A DNA stretch of 64,000 nt. It comes from Silurus meridionalis. Taxonomy: Eukaryota; Chordata; Actinopteri; Siluriformes; Siluridae. The DNA lies in NCBI RefSeq assembly GCF_014805685.1, contig NC_060890.1:14318500-14382499 (forward strand), written 5' to 3'. Below the pieces are notes generated by a model. It was not told where the DNA came from and searched no databases. It was given only the letters and a program-made list of their open reading frames with translations. The stretch's first letter is position 1, and each line of letters opens with the position of its first letter. Both the position numbers and the translations under genes were made by a program. Shown one piece after another: positions 1 through 13,735 of the stretch.

Positions 1-756
1 GCATCCATTAATGTAATTAAATGTGACAGCTTAAATTAAGAATTTATTGATCATTCAAGGTGTGACAACAAAAAACTGCACATAATTCCTAATTCACACA
101 TAAGAGTGCTTGAGGGGGTGGAGGAAGGAAGAAACTTAAAACAGGACAAACTCCCCATACTTGAAATTAATGACAGCACATGCACGCTATATGGTAAAGT
201 TAAAATAGGGACAGCGACAGACTAGCATCACATAATCTAATGATTCTGCTTATATACTCTGCAGAATTATGCATGAAAATTTGTAATATGCAAATTGTTT
301 CACAAAAACCAAATTATTTTCGTTTTTATTTACTCTGTGCACATTAAATTAAGCCATGGTGTGTTATCCAACATCTTAACAGAGATAAGACTTAACAGAA
401 TTACATTTTAACTGAAATATTACAGTATAAAGAGAAGGCATGAGTCAGAGTAATAGGTTGCAAAGATCAAGATTTAGGAAAGTTATTAAATTGGCAGAGA
501 CAAAATGAATGATTCTGCAAACACAGGGTTGAGTGGACAGGAAACCAAAGAGATGAGAGGTACTTCCTGTCTGCTTAGTCGAAAAAGAACTCAGGTAACA
601 CCTGAATGCTTGTGTAACGTTCTTCACACGTAAACATAAAACCACTCACCACATACACCTATAGCACCATCAAAATAACATACACTGGCTGCACCAAGAA
701 ACCAAGAGCAAATGTGTATATAAGCACAAAGCCACATGCAGTGTCGTGTTTTGCAG

Positions 757-760
<4 letters not shown>
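1..760. other. no gene seen
   Basis: AT-rich unique-looking sequence. Short frames lack family resemblance or splice context. Confidence 0.6.

Positions 761-817
<57 letters not shown>
761..817 (+). repeat. (GT)n microsatellite
   Basis: About 28 uninterrupted GT units. Confidence 0.95.
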
Positions 818-824
<7 letters not shown>

Positions 825-1785
825 AATCGGACTTATATCGCAGAATAACATGCATAGTCAAAAACTGATAAAAGCAGAAGGATAGTATAAGAAAAGAAGG
901 AAATAAATTAAAACGAGTCTTGATTAGTGGTATGTGCTGAAGCTGTTACTTTTGTTTGACATCTGCTTCACCTTTATTCCTGCGGTGGGGGTGATTCAGC
1001 TTACTGGAACACAAAGAACTTGCCTCAATGAGTAGTGCACAGTTCTATTCAAGCTGATATGTGACACGGTTTTTCTCCTCTCCCATTCCCAAAGATATTC
1101 ATATAACAGTAACCACAACCCCCATTTACAGCTTTAAAGAAAAACTTGGTTTAGGCCACATCTGAACCCCCGTATTTCCTGACAATGGAGAAGCCGCAAC
1201 ACTGTGCTGCCTTCTAGATATATGTGATGGCTAGCTAGAGCTTGATCCCTTACAGGAATACTTGATAGTTTGCTGGAATGGGATATGTTTAAACAGATTA
1301 ATGCTTAAAAAAATATTGTGTATTTCCTCTGAATGGTGATTCTTGTTCTTAGAAAATGTACAACTGATAAAATATCAAGTGACCTTTTAAACTTTTCGAT
1401 ATGTTTTAATCTACATTTATGCTTCTTAATGAAACATTAAATTAAGTATTGCCATCTACTGCACTGGATTTGTACTTCACACCATGCATATTATATACAT
1501 ATATTTATGTATTATTGCAAATGAAATACTGCAAATTAGCAAATGAAAACTTTACCCTCATAGCAATGTGACATCACAGAGTCACATGCTAAAGAAGCTA
1601 ATTTTTACTATATGATGAGACTAGAGCTTTATAGAAAAGCCAGTTTAGCTAGCATTGCACAGGGAATAGCAATTTCACATTGTAATTAGTTTGCTCAATC
1701 ATGCAGCATGATGAAATGTGCATTATTCCATACAGGACAGCACTGTGAAACACTGCTGTTGTACACAGTGCTGCACCCATGCATC
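818..1785. other. no gene seen
   Basis: AT-rich; nothing recognisable. Confidence 0.6.
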
Positions 1786-2055
1786 TCAAGTCAAGTCAAG
1801 TCAAGTCAAGTCAAGAGGCTTTTATTGTCATTTCTACTATACACAGTGGTACACAGTACACAGTAAAAACGAGACAACGTTCCTCCAGAACCCTGGTGCT
1901 ACACTAGACAACATAAAGCTACAACACAACACAAGCTACTTAAAGTGCATCGAGTGCAACCTAGTTCAAACAGTGCAGACAAAAAACAGTACAGACAGAC
2001 ATCTAATAACATTCTGGACACAAATAACATTCTTGGTCGATACTATTAATTTGAC
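1786..2055 (-). repeat. dispersed retroposon-like repeat with (TCAAG)6 tail
   Basis: Six TCAAG units (1786-1815) then AGGCTTTTATTGTCATTTCT. On the - strand this is an element ending TGACAATAAAAGCCT plus a 5-bp tail repeat. Similar openings occur at 44643 and, with a TTGAT-type tail, at 10300. Family name uncertain. Confidence 0.55.
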
Positions 2056-5000
2056 TAGTTAAATATGCATATCTCATGAGGTCTATATTTCTGTAGATTG
2101 GAACACAAGCATTTCGGAATTTATCATTGAATGTCATATCACTCAATGGTTTGACCAAACCATTATATATAAATAAGCTTTATCATTTGATACATTCTAT
2201 TTCTGAAAACCATAACTTAGTTGAACGGTTGAATGGTATTACTGGCAGACAGACTCTCCCACCTGGGTCTGAGCATCCTACAGCATTTAATGTTATACAA
2301 AGCACAACAATTATACTTGAATTGAGTCATATGCACAGCAAGTCTTTGATTGAATTAGAGTTTATTTATGTAGATTATTTATAATCTGAGAAATCAAATC
2401 AACATAGTTGTAATTTCCTTAAAACAAACTTTAGTTATTGTTTACCATATTACAGTTCTAAATCAGTGTAATCAGTAATGTTCTATCAAACATATAACAA
2501 TTAGACAAGGAGTAGATGTTGAAATTACAGTATATATATATATTTTTATCTCTTTCTGCTTTTTTGAAATCAACATTTCTAAATGCACAAAAAGATGTGT
2601 TTCCTCTGTAAAGTTTCACAATGTATATTCTTCTCTTTTTTTGCAGTGATGTAAAAAATGCTGATGAATGCTGGTGTGGATGTAGGCAGCAACTGACGCA
2701 AACGGAACAACTGTAGCACAATGTGCCTTCCTTCCTAAATACACCCCAAAAGCTGCAATAAAAATAGAAAGGCACTCAGACTGTTGTGGATAACACTGGG
2801 CTATCAAGAATGAACGAATAGTTATTTTATATTATAGTGTACAAAAGTGTATCTTATAATATAGTTATCTAGCTGCAACAAAAAGTTTGTGAATTGCTAA
2901 CAATGATAATTGATCATTTTAATAATATAACAATAAATATATAAATAGAAACAATAATAATAATTAGAATTATAGCAATTCATTAATAATTACATAATTA
3001 CATAATTAATAATTAGTTTAATTTATTTTAGTTACATATAAATAAAAAATCCAGGCAAAGGTGAGGGGAGAAATTCCTCAAGTCATCCACGGGCAATAAA
3101 AAAAAAAAAAGGTTTCCTTTTGTGCCTGGTTCCTCTCGTGTTTTTTCTCATCATGCTATATCAGGAAGTTTTTCCTTGCCACTGTCACCTCAGACTTGCT
3201 CTTTAGGAATCAAAATCTACATTCAGATGTAAAGTTGCTTTGTCATAATAGCTATTTTAAAAGTATTATATAAATAAAAAATGTAACTGAATAAAGTCTG
3301 TGTCATCAGATTAAGACTGAAAACTGATGTGGGGTGTGAAGATAAAGCAGGTAAATTATAAAGAGAAGAAAGCCATGAACCAGTTTAATTAACTTTGCAA
3401 TAAATATCATGTGTTGATGCTGAAATCCAAGAAAATCCACAAACTTTTTACTTCATTTTACAATAAAAACATTTCTATTCTTTTAGGGTAAGTACTTGTT
3501 ACTTTGTCAATTTCCCTGGCCACACTGAATTTCTCCAATATGCAAGTTCTGTCAAATGGTTGTTATTTGACAGAATAACTAGAGGTCAGCGATTCTTCCC
3601 CGTGGAGTAAGGGTGTGCTAGTTATTTAGATATGAGCTGCTCATTTTTGGGAAAATAGGACAAATCACATTGGAAATGACTTCAATGAACAGAGCATATT
3701 TTCCTGGCTGTGCTAAATGGTCATTGTGGCCTTGGTGATGATGAGTCATGTTAGTATCAACAGGACATATATGCTAAGAGCTATCAATGGCACCGGAATG
3801 GTTTACCAGTAACACTCTATGAGATTCCTTCTAATGTAAATACAGTAAACACAAAGGTAGACTAATCACATTTTTAATATATGAAGTGAAGGTCCTTGGT
3901 AGGCAAGGCACACATCTCTAACTAGAAACTACAGTCCAGGGGACACAGCCCTGATGACTCATTTGGTTTGGAGAGCTGCTGCAGTGCCAAAAACTACCAT
4001 ATTCTCAGTGTCAGGCTAGCAGAAGAACAGCCAAAAACAAGTTCCGAATCCATCTGTCTGGAAATGTATAGAAGCATTCAAAAACAACAATGATTTCCAT
4101 GGCAACAGCAGGGTTAGCGGAAAAACAAATAAGCTCCAGGATGATGCATCGTTTCCCGCAATATAAGGCTGGTTGAGTTAAAAATGGGATGTTATGCTGC
4201 AAGGGTGTCCATGACTTTTCAGTTAAAAACAAACAAACAAACAAAAAACAATTAATTGGGGAATGATTTGCCAGAAAAGCAATATCTACAGCAAAACCCT
4301 ATTCGGATCTTCAAAGTGTTCAGTCAGTAAGATAGTTTTTGAATAAGATAGCTGTGACTAAACATTGTCATTGTTCATGTGCTGTTTTTTAGAACTAAAG
4401 TATAAGTTAGCAAATCATTGAGCTTAGTTTGTTGCTCTTGTGCCTGTAAATTAACTAGTCCAAGCTAAAAATAAAAATAAATAAATAAAGTATTGTTTTT
4501 GCTACTCCTGCTACTTCCTGCTAAAATGTACAGTAAATATTATTATGCATTAATATACAGTTTACTATACAAAACTGTGGATTCACTTTAATACTTTAAA
4601 AATAAAGCTCAGACTAATGCTCAATAAATTCTGACTAAGCTAAATAAATTCTCTGCACCCTTTAGCACCTCCCAGACAGACAGAGCTACATTGGTGTGAC
4701 AGTAAATGAAGTATACTGGGCTGTCTGTCACCTTGCTAGTGGCCAGGCTCCAGTTTACATTGTGGATTTAATTCAAAGTTGAAATAAGGTCATGGCCAAA
4801 GCTGTGTGGGGGCCATGGGGCAGACTCACAGGCTCCTTCTGACTCACTCTCACACATGTGATCCAGCAGTTGCACCTCACTACAAACTGCACATTCACAG
4901 TCAGTTCATAGCACAGCATAGTACAGTACAGATTATATTTAAACCAACAGAGCAACAACAGTCTAACCATTACAGTAGGAAACGGCAAGAACAGAGTCAA

Positions 5001-5589
5001 TAAGATTCTGGTAAACCTTTTGCTTGATGAACATTAATCTATTCATTCACGTAAATTAATTTCCAACATGTTTTAGGTAGGCAGGCTGATGCAGTGTGGA
5101 AGAATTTCCATCAGCCTAAAGAGTAATTATTAATGTCACTGAAATGGGAAAGTCTAAAGACATCAAAGTTTAAAATAGCAGAGTAAAAAAATAACATTTC
5201 TTTCTTGCAACTTTATAAAATAGGTTTATAAAACACGTATAAAATCAAGTTGAAGATGAGCACAAAAGTGCGTGAAATTTCGGCAGACTTTAAATGGATA
5301 TGGGAGAGAGCATGAATGGTCTGAGTCACCTTCAGGAACAGATGTGTCCTCACACGCTACACTCAGTCTCCATGTGCGCACACCATGCGTCATTACTAAA
5401 ACCCTTTCACAACATCAACATCACTGTGGAATTTCAGAGCAGTCCCAGTTAATAATTATGGAAAAGTATGTCTGTGAATAGGGCAACTTGACTAGAAACA
5501 TGTGCAAAAATACACAATTTATATATTCTGAAAACAGAATACTTAAAATGTCTGCATCGCTTGAAAATTAGTTTAGGTGCCTTTCAATT
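2056..5589. other. no gene; one repeat at 3105-3290
   Basis: Low-complexity AT stretches at 2820-3060. No coding exon recognised on either strand. Confidence 0.6.
3105..3290 (+). repeat. common fish interspersed-repeat 3' end
   Basis: GGTTCCTCTCGTG, CAGGAAGTTTTTCCTTGCCA, CTTGCTC and ATTATATAAATAAA follow the order of a very common teleost repeat 3' end. A second decayed copy lies at 13545-13735. Confidence 0.5.
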
Positions 5590-5970
5590 CTCTTGATCGT
5601 TGCTGAGATGTCCTATACCTTGATTGGAGTTCACCTAGGGAAAAGTTAGAAGGCCTCACAGCTGGCAAAGAATAACAGAGCCAATATCAGGTCATGAGGT
5701 AAAGAAAAAACTGCCCACAGAGCTCAGAGAAAGGATTGTTGCACAGACCTGGGGAAGACTAAAAAAAATTGCTGCTTGCCAAGAGCACAGTGGCCTCCAT
5801 AATTCTGAAATGGAAGAAGTTTGGCACAACCAGGACTCTTCCAGGAGCTGGTCGCCTGGCCAAATTTTGAGTAAGCTCCCTAGACCCTGTGTGGAGGTGA
5901 AACAAAGTTCCAGAAGAACAAACATCACTGCATTGAACTGGACTTTATGTCAGAGTGGCTCTCCTCAGTG
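5590..5970 (+). mobile_element. Tc1-like element fragment, N-terminal transposase part
   Basis: Begins with a leader typical of fish Tc1 elements (TTGATTGGAGTTCACCT). Broken frames read KLPTELRERIVAQTWG and VASIILKWKKFGTTRTLPGA, the paired-like DNA-binding region. Several deletions and frameshifts. Ends where an oppositely oriented Tc1 piece begins. Confidence 0.75.
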
Positions 5971-5974
5971 CAAA

Positions 5975-6245
5975 ACCCGTGGAAGCTAGCTCTGACCTGG
6001 CCACTCATGGACATTCACCTTCGTATGTTTAAGCCATTGTGTTGCTTATTTGCAGTATGTTTATGATCATTGTGTTGGAAGGTAAAAGCTGTTTAGCAGA
6101 GGGACACAGGTTTTCCTTAAGAATTTGGTTGTATCTGGTAACATTTATTTTCTCTTCAATTCTGACTAATCACCCAGTCCCCAATGAAGAGAAACACCCC
6201 CACAACATAATGCTGCCATCACCATGCTTCACTTGGACTTTAAAA
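5975..6245 (-). mobile_element. Tc1-like element fragment, catalytic/C-terminal part, inverted
   Basis: Read on the - strand: [37 protein letters not shown] and a degraded stretch thereafter. This is the segment that follows the first catalytic Asp in Tc1 transposases. Inverted relative to 5590-5970, so either two nested elements or one rearranged copy. Confidence 0.65.
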
Positions 6246-6269
6246 AACTTAAAAAAAAAAATTTTTTAT

Positions 6270-6291
6270 AAACTTTAAAAAGTATTAATTT

Positions 6292-6375
<84 letters not shown>

Positions 6376-6400
6376 AAATTAATACTTTTAAAGTTTTTAA
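6270..6400. repeat. large palindrome with (TA)n core
   Basis: The arms AAACTTTAAAA(A)GTATTAATT plus TAAGGTAT (6270-6297, and inverted 6372-6399) differ by one A and flank about 75 bp of (TA)n. The whole could form a cruciform or hairpin of about 130 nt. Confidence 0.9.
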
Positions 6401-7142
6401 TACTCTAATCAACATGGTCATGGACAAATATGGATGCTTTATGCAAATGTATGTTTATTATTACCATACTCAACACAGAGCATTAAGATAAAATATTCTT
6501 GTAAATGTTTTAAAGTAATTGTGTAAATTATCAGAACACCAAATGGAACTTTTGCTATGTTTCCATGCAGACGGTTTTAATAGCCGAATGTGTGCATCAT
6601 GGCGGTTTTTAGTGCTTGATTTGAGACTTGACGCATCAGTAAAACAAATGTTTAGTGATAACTTACTTAACTTTTATTATATATGAGTAAATAAAGGACG
6701 TCTGGAATAAATGTGTTGCATTAAATGTTTTAATTTCGCCTCTTTTATATTTTTTTATTTTTATTTGTAATAAATATAGTCAAACAGAAATACATGCTGC
6801 AGTAATCACAGATTAATAAAATTAGTGCATGCAGGAAAAGCTAAGGGGTCTCACGTGATTTTTTTGTTACAACCGTGGTGAGCAGATAAGCACAACACAT
6901 TAAACTTTGAGGTGGATGCATGTAATTTTTTCACCCATCCATTTTTGGTTGGTTAAATGTACTGATACGTTCTTATTGCAACCAAACAACTCAAAATTTA
7001 GAAAAATGCTGAAAATGTTATCATATTTTTATTCTATATTTTAAATTAGACGTGACTAGTTGCCTTAACAAATGCTTTATACTTCATACCATAAACTGTG
7101 CTTTAACCTACTTTAACCTACACACACTCACTACTTTAACCT

Positions 7143-7161
7143 ACACACACTCACTCACACA

Positions 7162-7219
<58 letters not shown>
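7143..7219 (+). repeat. (CA)n microsatellite with imperfect start
   Basis: ACACACTCACTCACACACTC then pure CA from about 7163. Confidence 0.95.
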
Positions 7220-7221
<2 letters not shown>

Positions 7222-7939
7222 TTATGTCATGCACTGTTCAGTAAAAAATCACGACTTGACTCATTTTTTTTTGTCTTTTACCCTTGTGGCTGAAAGTTGT
7301 ACATGACTGTGGTTCCATTTTCAGTAAGCACTATGCATTGTTTGTTATTATATTACTGATTGCTCAATCTTGGAGATACAGCTCTAAATAAATGCTGTGT
7401 CTTGTTGAAATTGAGTGAGGGGTCATAGATCATTACTGGATTGAGACACTATTTTCGGGAAGGACGGTACATGTTTACTCTGAGGTCAAAGAGCTGGAAT
7501 AGTTGATTGAGAATGCCATTGGCTGGGCTGAACCAAATTTAGTATAAATAACGTTTTAATAGTACACACAGTTTACAGTGTCCATATATTGCATTTCATT
7601 TAATCAAATATAAAATCAGATACAGGGCACATGCAAAAAGAAAGAACAAAACATACCAGTTTAGCTCAGCAACACTATTAAATACCAAATATAAAGTATA
7701 TAAGGAATGCATGAGGATATTTTGTTTCTACACATATGGTGCAGATTTACAGTGAAAAAAGAAATGGATGCTAAACAGTGTTTTTACAATTAGTTTTTTT
7801 ATTAAACTTTGTAACAGAATTGTTAGCCACTGCTAATTGTGTGATGTAACTTTAATAAGATGTCTTTACATTTGTCAAATGAAACGACATTTACTATATA
7901 TTGCCTATATTAATCAGCTGTTACATTGTAAATGGGATA

Positions 7940-8003
7940 TGTGTCTGTGTGTGCGTGTGCGTGCATGCGTGCGTGCGTGCGTATGTGTGTGTGTGTGTGT
8001 GTA
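7940..8003 (+). repeat. (TG)n/(TGCG)n compound microsatellite
   Basis: TGTCTGTGTGTGCGTG, then four GTGC/GTGCG units and a GT run. Alternating purine-pyrimidine with GC steps, so Z-DNA prone. Confidence 0.9.
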
Positions 8004-10019
8004 AGTGTAGTTTTGGAAGAATGGGGGGCAATTATCACATGTGGGAGCTGTTCTAACCAGTCATTGCTCAATTCAACCATTCAAGGAATTGCATGCAGAC
8101 ACTGAGAAGGTGACTCATGCTCACTGTCAGGAAGCCCTTTTCCTTCTTACCACAAAGTGCCTTGAGCAAGACATGTCCTGTACAGCTTGATTACCAGCTT
8201 CAGGCTAGGCTATGTGACTAGCACTGGGTCACCTTACACCTCCCCTTGTGGTTGACCACACTCCTCCCTTAGCTCTTCTCATTAGGATGATGTCAATGAA
8301 ACTATACATGGCATAATGCATAGCTCTTTCTATGTATATGCTGCTAATATTTCTTCAACTGTTCACGTGCTAATATCTATATTATCTCAATACAAACATG
8401 GCTGGTATTTAGGGGAGGCTGTTAAGCCACTGCCTTAAACTGTAAAACTGTTTATGAATGAAAATCTGCAGTTTACTATAAACCAGATTAAAGAGGGTAT
8501 AAAGCAAAGAAAGAGGATATCTGAATCACACCATCTTTTGAATCATATTATGATGTAGTGTTCGACTCATTCATCCTCTTGAAGGAAAATTATTTAGTTA
8601 TTTTTATGTGTATGTTGGAAATTATTGCTAGTGTTAAATGCACAAATTAATGTTGTTTCTGCTTTATTTCAAAATACATCAATTTTACAGGAAACTTTTT
8701 ACTGCGTAAGATTTACTGTGTGATTGTTTGATTAACAATTCTGGAATGTAATTTGAAGTTTGTGTTAATTGCGGGCCACCACTTTACATGTTCATTGAGG
8801 TTCATTCCCAATACTTGCTGTTTATTTAAAGTACTCCTTTGGCCTCTACAAAGAGGTTTTGGAATTAAATTAGAAGCAATAAATACAAATAACATTTGTC
8901 CCCATGGCAACATTATTTCTGCTGCTCTGCCTAAAATAATGAGAGATCTGCTGAGAATGAGAATGTTGAGAGGAAAAGCCACCCATCCAGTTCAAGCCAA
9001 ATAAGCATGACTCATGGCTTCCTTGCAGTGCAAAGTATGGTGAATTCCTCCCTCAGGCAAAGGCTTCAGCTGTGGAAAAGAGTTGAGAGCCTGACTCTCT
9101 GGTAAGTCCTTAGGAAACCTGACTGAGATGGTCTTTGCAGATGGCCCCTTTTTTTTGTATCTACAAAAACTTTGGTCTTTGGAAGTGTAAAAAAATTAAG
9201 ACTCATTTTCCTTATATTCCCTACTTTAACATTTATAGCTATGCAAGTTTCATTTGTAAATGAATCAATGTCTTAAATAAGTCAGATTTCTGACTTTATC
9301 AGAGAGCATGTGTGTCATTGCAAGTTCTCTATGTGTATGAATAAGTAACTACCATAAAACTAAATATTACAGTCAGGTGTAACTTTGTAAACCTGTCATA
9401 ACAAAGGCCCCTCTGGAGTTCCAGGAATCCCTCTTTGTGGGCCTGAGCTGAGGTAATCGCATTAAAGCCAATGCAGATAAAGCCAGAGGCATTCCAGGAA
9501 CCAGTAGTACTTTCAGCCACATTCCTTCATACAGCATCAGCATCTGCCAGACTGACTATAACTCTTTTGTCATGAAACTCATGCTGTTCAAAAGAAAAAA
9601 GTAAGAATGAAACCAAACCCAGAAACGTGGTTGAAAGTTCATTATGAACACCTTTAATCAGATTAGTTTTCTTTAGCAATATAAATGGAAAAGAAAATTT
9701 GACCTGCAATTTATGCAAGCTTCTTTCTAACAGGGGGTTTGCTTTATAGTGTAAGGTTGTGTTTTCAGCAGAGACTATTAAGCACTTATGTTTGTTACTC
9801 TTAACGTTTCTGCCTAATTGTGTAAATGCAAATGAAATGTAAATTATGTTATATGTATCCATAAATATCCACTTCCAAACACCTTTGGTAATGTTTTTTT
9901 TTTTCTTTGCAAAAGCATGCACAGCTCTTAAACATTGTGTTAATACAGTGATGATTGTGGGGTTTTAGTGCTTAAACAATAGATTATTTTCATGGACAAC
10001 CCACCACAAAAATTGTCTA

Positions 10020-10335
10020 TTGTTTACACTTTGTTACACATTGTTTACTGTTTCACTGTCTACTGCCATAAACATTTTTTTTTGTATATATATTTTTCTC
10101 TTTGTTTCACATACATATATCTTTATATATCTTTTATATCTTATATTCTTATATTTTATTTCATATAGTTTTTTTATACTTTATACTTTATTTATCTGCT
10201 TCTTTTCTTTTTCCCCATCCTATTCCCTCATGCCGGACCATCGTATAAAGCAATTCACTGCATGTCGTACCCTGTATGTATGTGTATGTGATGAATAAAA
10301 TTTGATTTGATTTTGATTTTGATTTGATTTGATGT
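10020..10335 (+). repeat. dispersed repeat ending in (TTTGA)n-type tail
   Basis: Pyrimidine-rich stretch, then GCATGTCGTACCCTGTATGT, GTGATGAATAAAATTTGATT and several TTTGAT units. The tail resembles those of fish LINE/SINE-type repeats. Confidence 0.45.
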
Positions 10336-11743
10336 TACACTCCGGAGTAGACATACATAATTTTTTTTTTTAATTAAAAACAATGCCTGGGTTATACAGA
10401 AACATTACAGTAGGGCATTGGTTTGGCAATAATTGATTCTGTATAATCAATATAGGGTAAGATCCGATTTTAAAACTATATAAAATTATAAAATATAACA
10501 TTTTATAAATTACATTTCTTAACGGGAAAGAATGAATAACACATAATTATGCATTTGTGTTTTGGAAAGTAAATGTTCAATTAAAATGCACATACATTTT
10601 TATAAACAGAAATATGTCTTGCTCTTTCCGCTTAAAGATATAAACATTTTGTACATCAACGAAACATTCAGACATTCAGATGGTGATAACATTCAATATT
10701 AACCATTATATGCACTATTTAAATGTCATGCATCAGACAGAGAGATATTCAAAAACAGCAGTATATCTTCAATTGCCAGAGATATTATAATGCATGCTGC
10801 TTCCCTAGGCTATACTGGCTATACATTTTATAGGTACAGTTTTTGTGCTGCACTTTGTTTAGAATGTAATCCTGCTGCAAATACTGCAGAAACAGATAGA
10901 GCAGTCTTGCTTTAGGCACTGCAACATGGGAACAAGTTGAGAGGTTACTAGTGTTGAATTCAAAAGCAAAGCTGCGAGTGAGACCCCCACCAATCCCCCA
11001 TATTCAGTGCTTTATGGTGCACGACTTCACGGAAACCATGTGACTTTCCCACATAGCAAAACAGAGGGAGAAGAGGAGGAAAAGGGGGAAGGGGATCAAT
11101 GGAGGTACAAGGACGTCTTTGACAGCAAGGGGTAGAAAACACAGAAACAGATTAAAATGGTGAGGAGAGGAGATGGGGACAGAAGAGACACAGGGTAAGA
11201 CCTAATTTAAGATAAAGGAAAAAAGACAAAGAAACCATGAGAAAGGTGAGTGTAAACAGGAAAGGAACATTTGCTGCAAAGATGAGAGACACTTTCATTA
11301 CATCATGTTACAGCTTGAAGGAGACTGTGTGGAAATAATACAACCTGAAAGACAAAATAAAAATCATTAAATCTTTTTTAAGCTATTTATTGTGTGTGTG
11401 TGTGTGGTATGGAGAACATAAGTGTGTATGCAGAAAGTGGAGATATATAAAATATATAAATTATATAGAAATATAATAAGATTATCATCAGTGTAGATCA
11501 GAAACACAAACTAATAACATATGCAAGATTAATGTGTAGATCTGTTATATAGAATATTAACAATGAATAAACTTCAACAAATTTAACTTTGTATGAATTT
11601 TAAGTCATCAAATTAAGAACATGACACTTGTCCTAGTGTGACCTAGTTTTAAAATAACAATGCTTAAAAATCACATTACAAACCAACTGTTTGTAATAAA
11701 TTATACACTATCACAATAAACCCGATTGAAGGGATAATCATTT

Positions 11744-11890
<147 letters not shown>

Positions 11891-13136
11891 ACAAACACAG
11901 AGTATATAAATATATACACACATTTTGCACCAAAGTCTATTTTTAAAAAAAAAGGTCTACATGAATGACCTTTAGTAACCCCAGAGCTGAGCCAAATGCT
12001 TATTCCAGTAAAATAGGCAGTGTTATGAAAAAGTTTAATGTAAGCATACAGTATAAATACAAATATTTGCATAGTGAAATAATAGTCACATGGTTCTGTG
12101 CTGAGAGACAATCCTGACCGTAAACCTGTCTGCAAAACAAAGCCCAGTTTGGCACTGCCAATGTCCTTGGAGATTGACTTCCTGCTCGGAACCAATAAAG
12201 AGAAAAAAAAATTTAAACAGTAAAGGCTCTGCAAGTCCTGGTAGATGACAGGTCTTACTTTTATGAAGTCACTTCTTTTTGTATTAATAAAAGGTTTGAC
12301 CACTACAATACAGTCAAAAGCATGACAATAATTTAACATTTGCTTGTTGGTTTATACAAAAAGTGTAAAAATGTTTATTTGTCCATGACAGAAGGCTAGC
12401 TATTCATTTACGGTAAGCACAGATGACAGCATTACTGATGAACAGCAGGTGTCTAACAGTAGCAACAGGCTCTTGTCTATGCTCCAGTCTGGGAGAAAAA
12501 AGGTTTTCATTATGCAGGTGACTGCTTGTATTGCCTCAGGGTTCTACCGGAAAACATAGATCTGGTTAATGGCTGTAGAGTGACTGAGAAGTGAGACACA
12601 GTGTGAGATAAACACTAAGAGAGCCGATGTCTCACATATAGGACACCTATTAAACGTTCTTTACTGGAATAGCATGTGATTGCTTTGTCATGTGTTTGCC
12701 AAACATAGAGTGTGTGCATACAGAAGATTCCTGACACTGTACTCAACGTCACATTTAAAAATAGTCAGTCACGCAGTTTATACCATGATGAGTACAACCA
12801 TTCATCAGTAATTATCATATTTGCTTTTGATCATGGGGATTACTGCGAGAGGGTTGATATAAAATTACCTGATGGACACAGAAAGTGGAACAGCACCATC
12901 CTCTGTCTGCAAGTGCTCACGTGTGATATATACAATTGTATGGTCTATTTTCAGCCCTAGGGTTTATGGTTATTGGAAAGGCATCATCCCTTCTCTGCTT
13001 TCCGAGAAGGAGTCAATATTTCTCTATCTCTTCTGTTCACAGTTAATCCAATTTTGTGTCCGAAAAAAAAAACTCAGCTAAACGAGGTCCAGCACATTTC
13101 TGAAGCATGTACAAAGCAAGCATGTGGGCAAACACA

Positions 13137-13138
<2 letters not shown>

Positions 13139-13184
<46 letters not shown>
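13139..13184 (+). repeat. (CA)n microsatellite
   Basis: About 23 CA units. Confidence 0.95.
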
Positions 13185-13186
<2 letters not shown>

Positions 13187-13544
13187 GAAAGTGTTTATAT
13201 GTGTTTTTTTTCCTTACTTACATAACATTAAGAGGAAACTTTTATAGTTTTCACTTCTGCATGAAGCATCTGCACCTACTGTTGCTGTGGATGAATACAA
13301 AAGAATACCCCAAAGAATACACTCCCCCCAAAAATGTCTGGTTAAGCCTCAACTTTCAGTAAACAATCTTATGTGGATACTGTACATTTGCACCAAAGAA
13401 CTGCTTTTGCCTTTGCAGACTATCCTGTGTTAGTTTCAGGAAGCTTGTTTACAATACGCTCACATTTTATCAACATACTCCTAGACTTTCCTTTTCTACA
13501 ATATTATATTGTAATGATTTATAATCCCACTTTCCAGTGTCACC

Positions 13545-13735
13545 ATAGAGAGAGTGGGTTGTTTTTTTTTTTAGTCCTTTTCCTCTATAGGTTGCTTCTT
13601 AATGCCATCTGAGTTTTTTTCCTTTGCCTATGGCTTGTTGAGAACAGACCAAAATATAAATCTATTTTGTGATTTCTGTAAAGATCTATTCTAAGAATGT
13701 CTATTGATAAAAGTGCTATACAAGTGCATAAGTGA
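13545..13735 (+). repeat. decayed copy of the 3105-3290 repeat
   Basis: CCTCTATAGGTTGCTTCTTA, GCCATCTGAG, TTTTTCCTTTGCC, GGCTTGTTGAGAACAG and AAAAGTGCTATACAAGTG follow the same order of blocks. Confidence 0.45.

Noticed and set aside
7143..7219. CRISPR-like or satellite array
   Set aside because: Simple dinucleotide repeat; no spacer structure anywhere in the window.
9527..9922. 131-codon frame on the - strand
   Set aside because: AT-rich composition, low-complexity Lys/Phe runs and no family resemblance.
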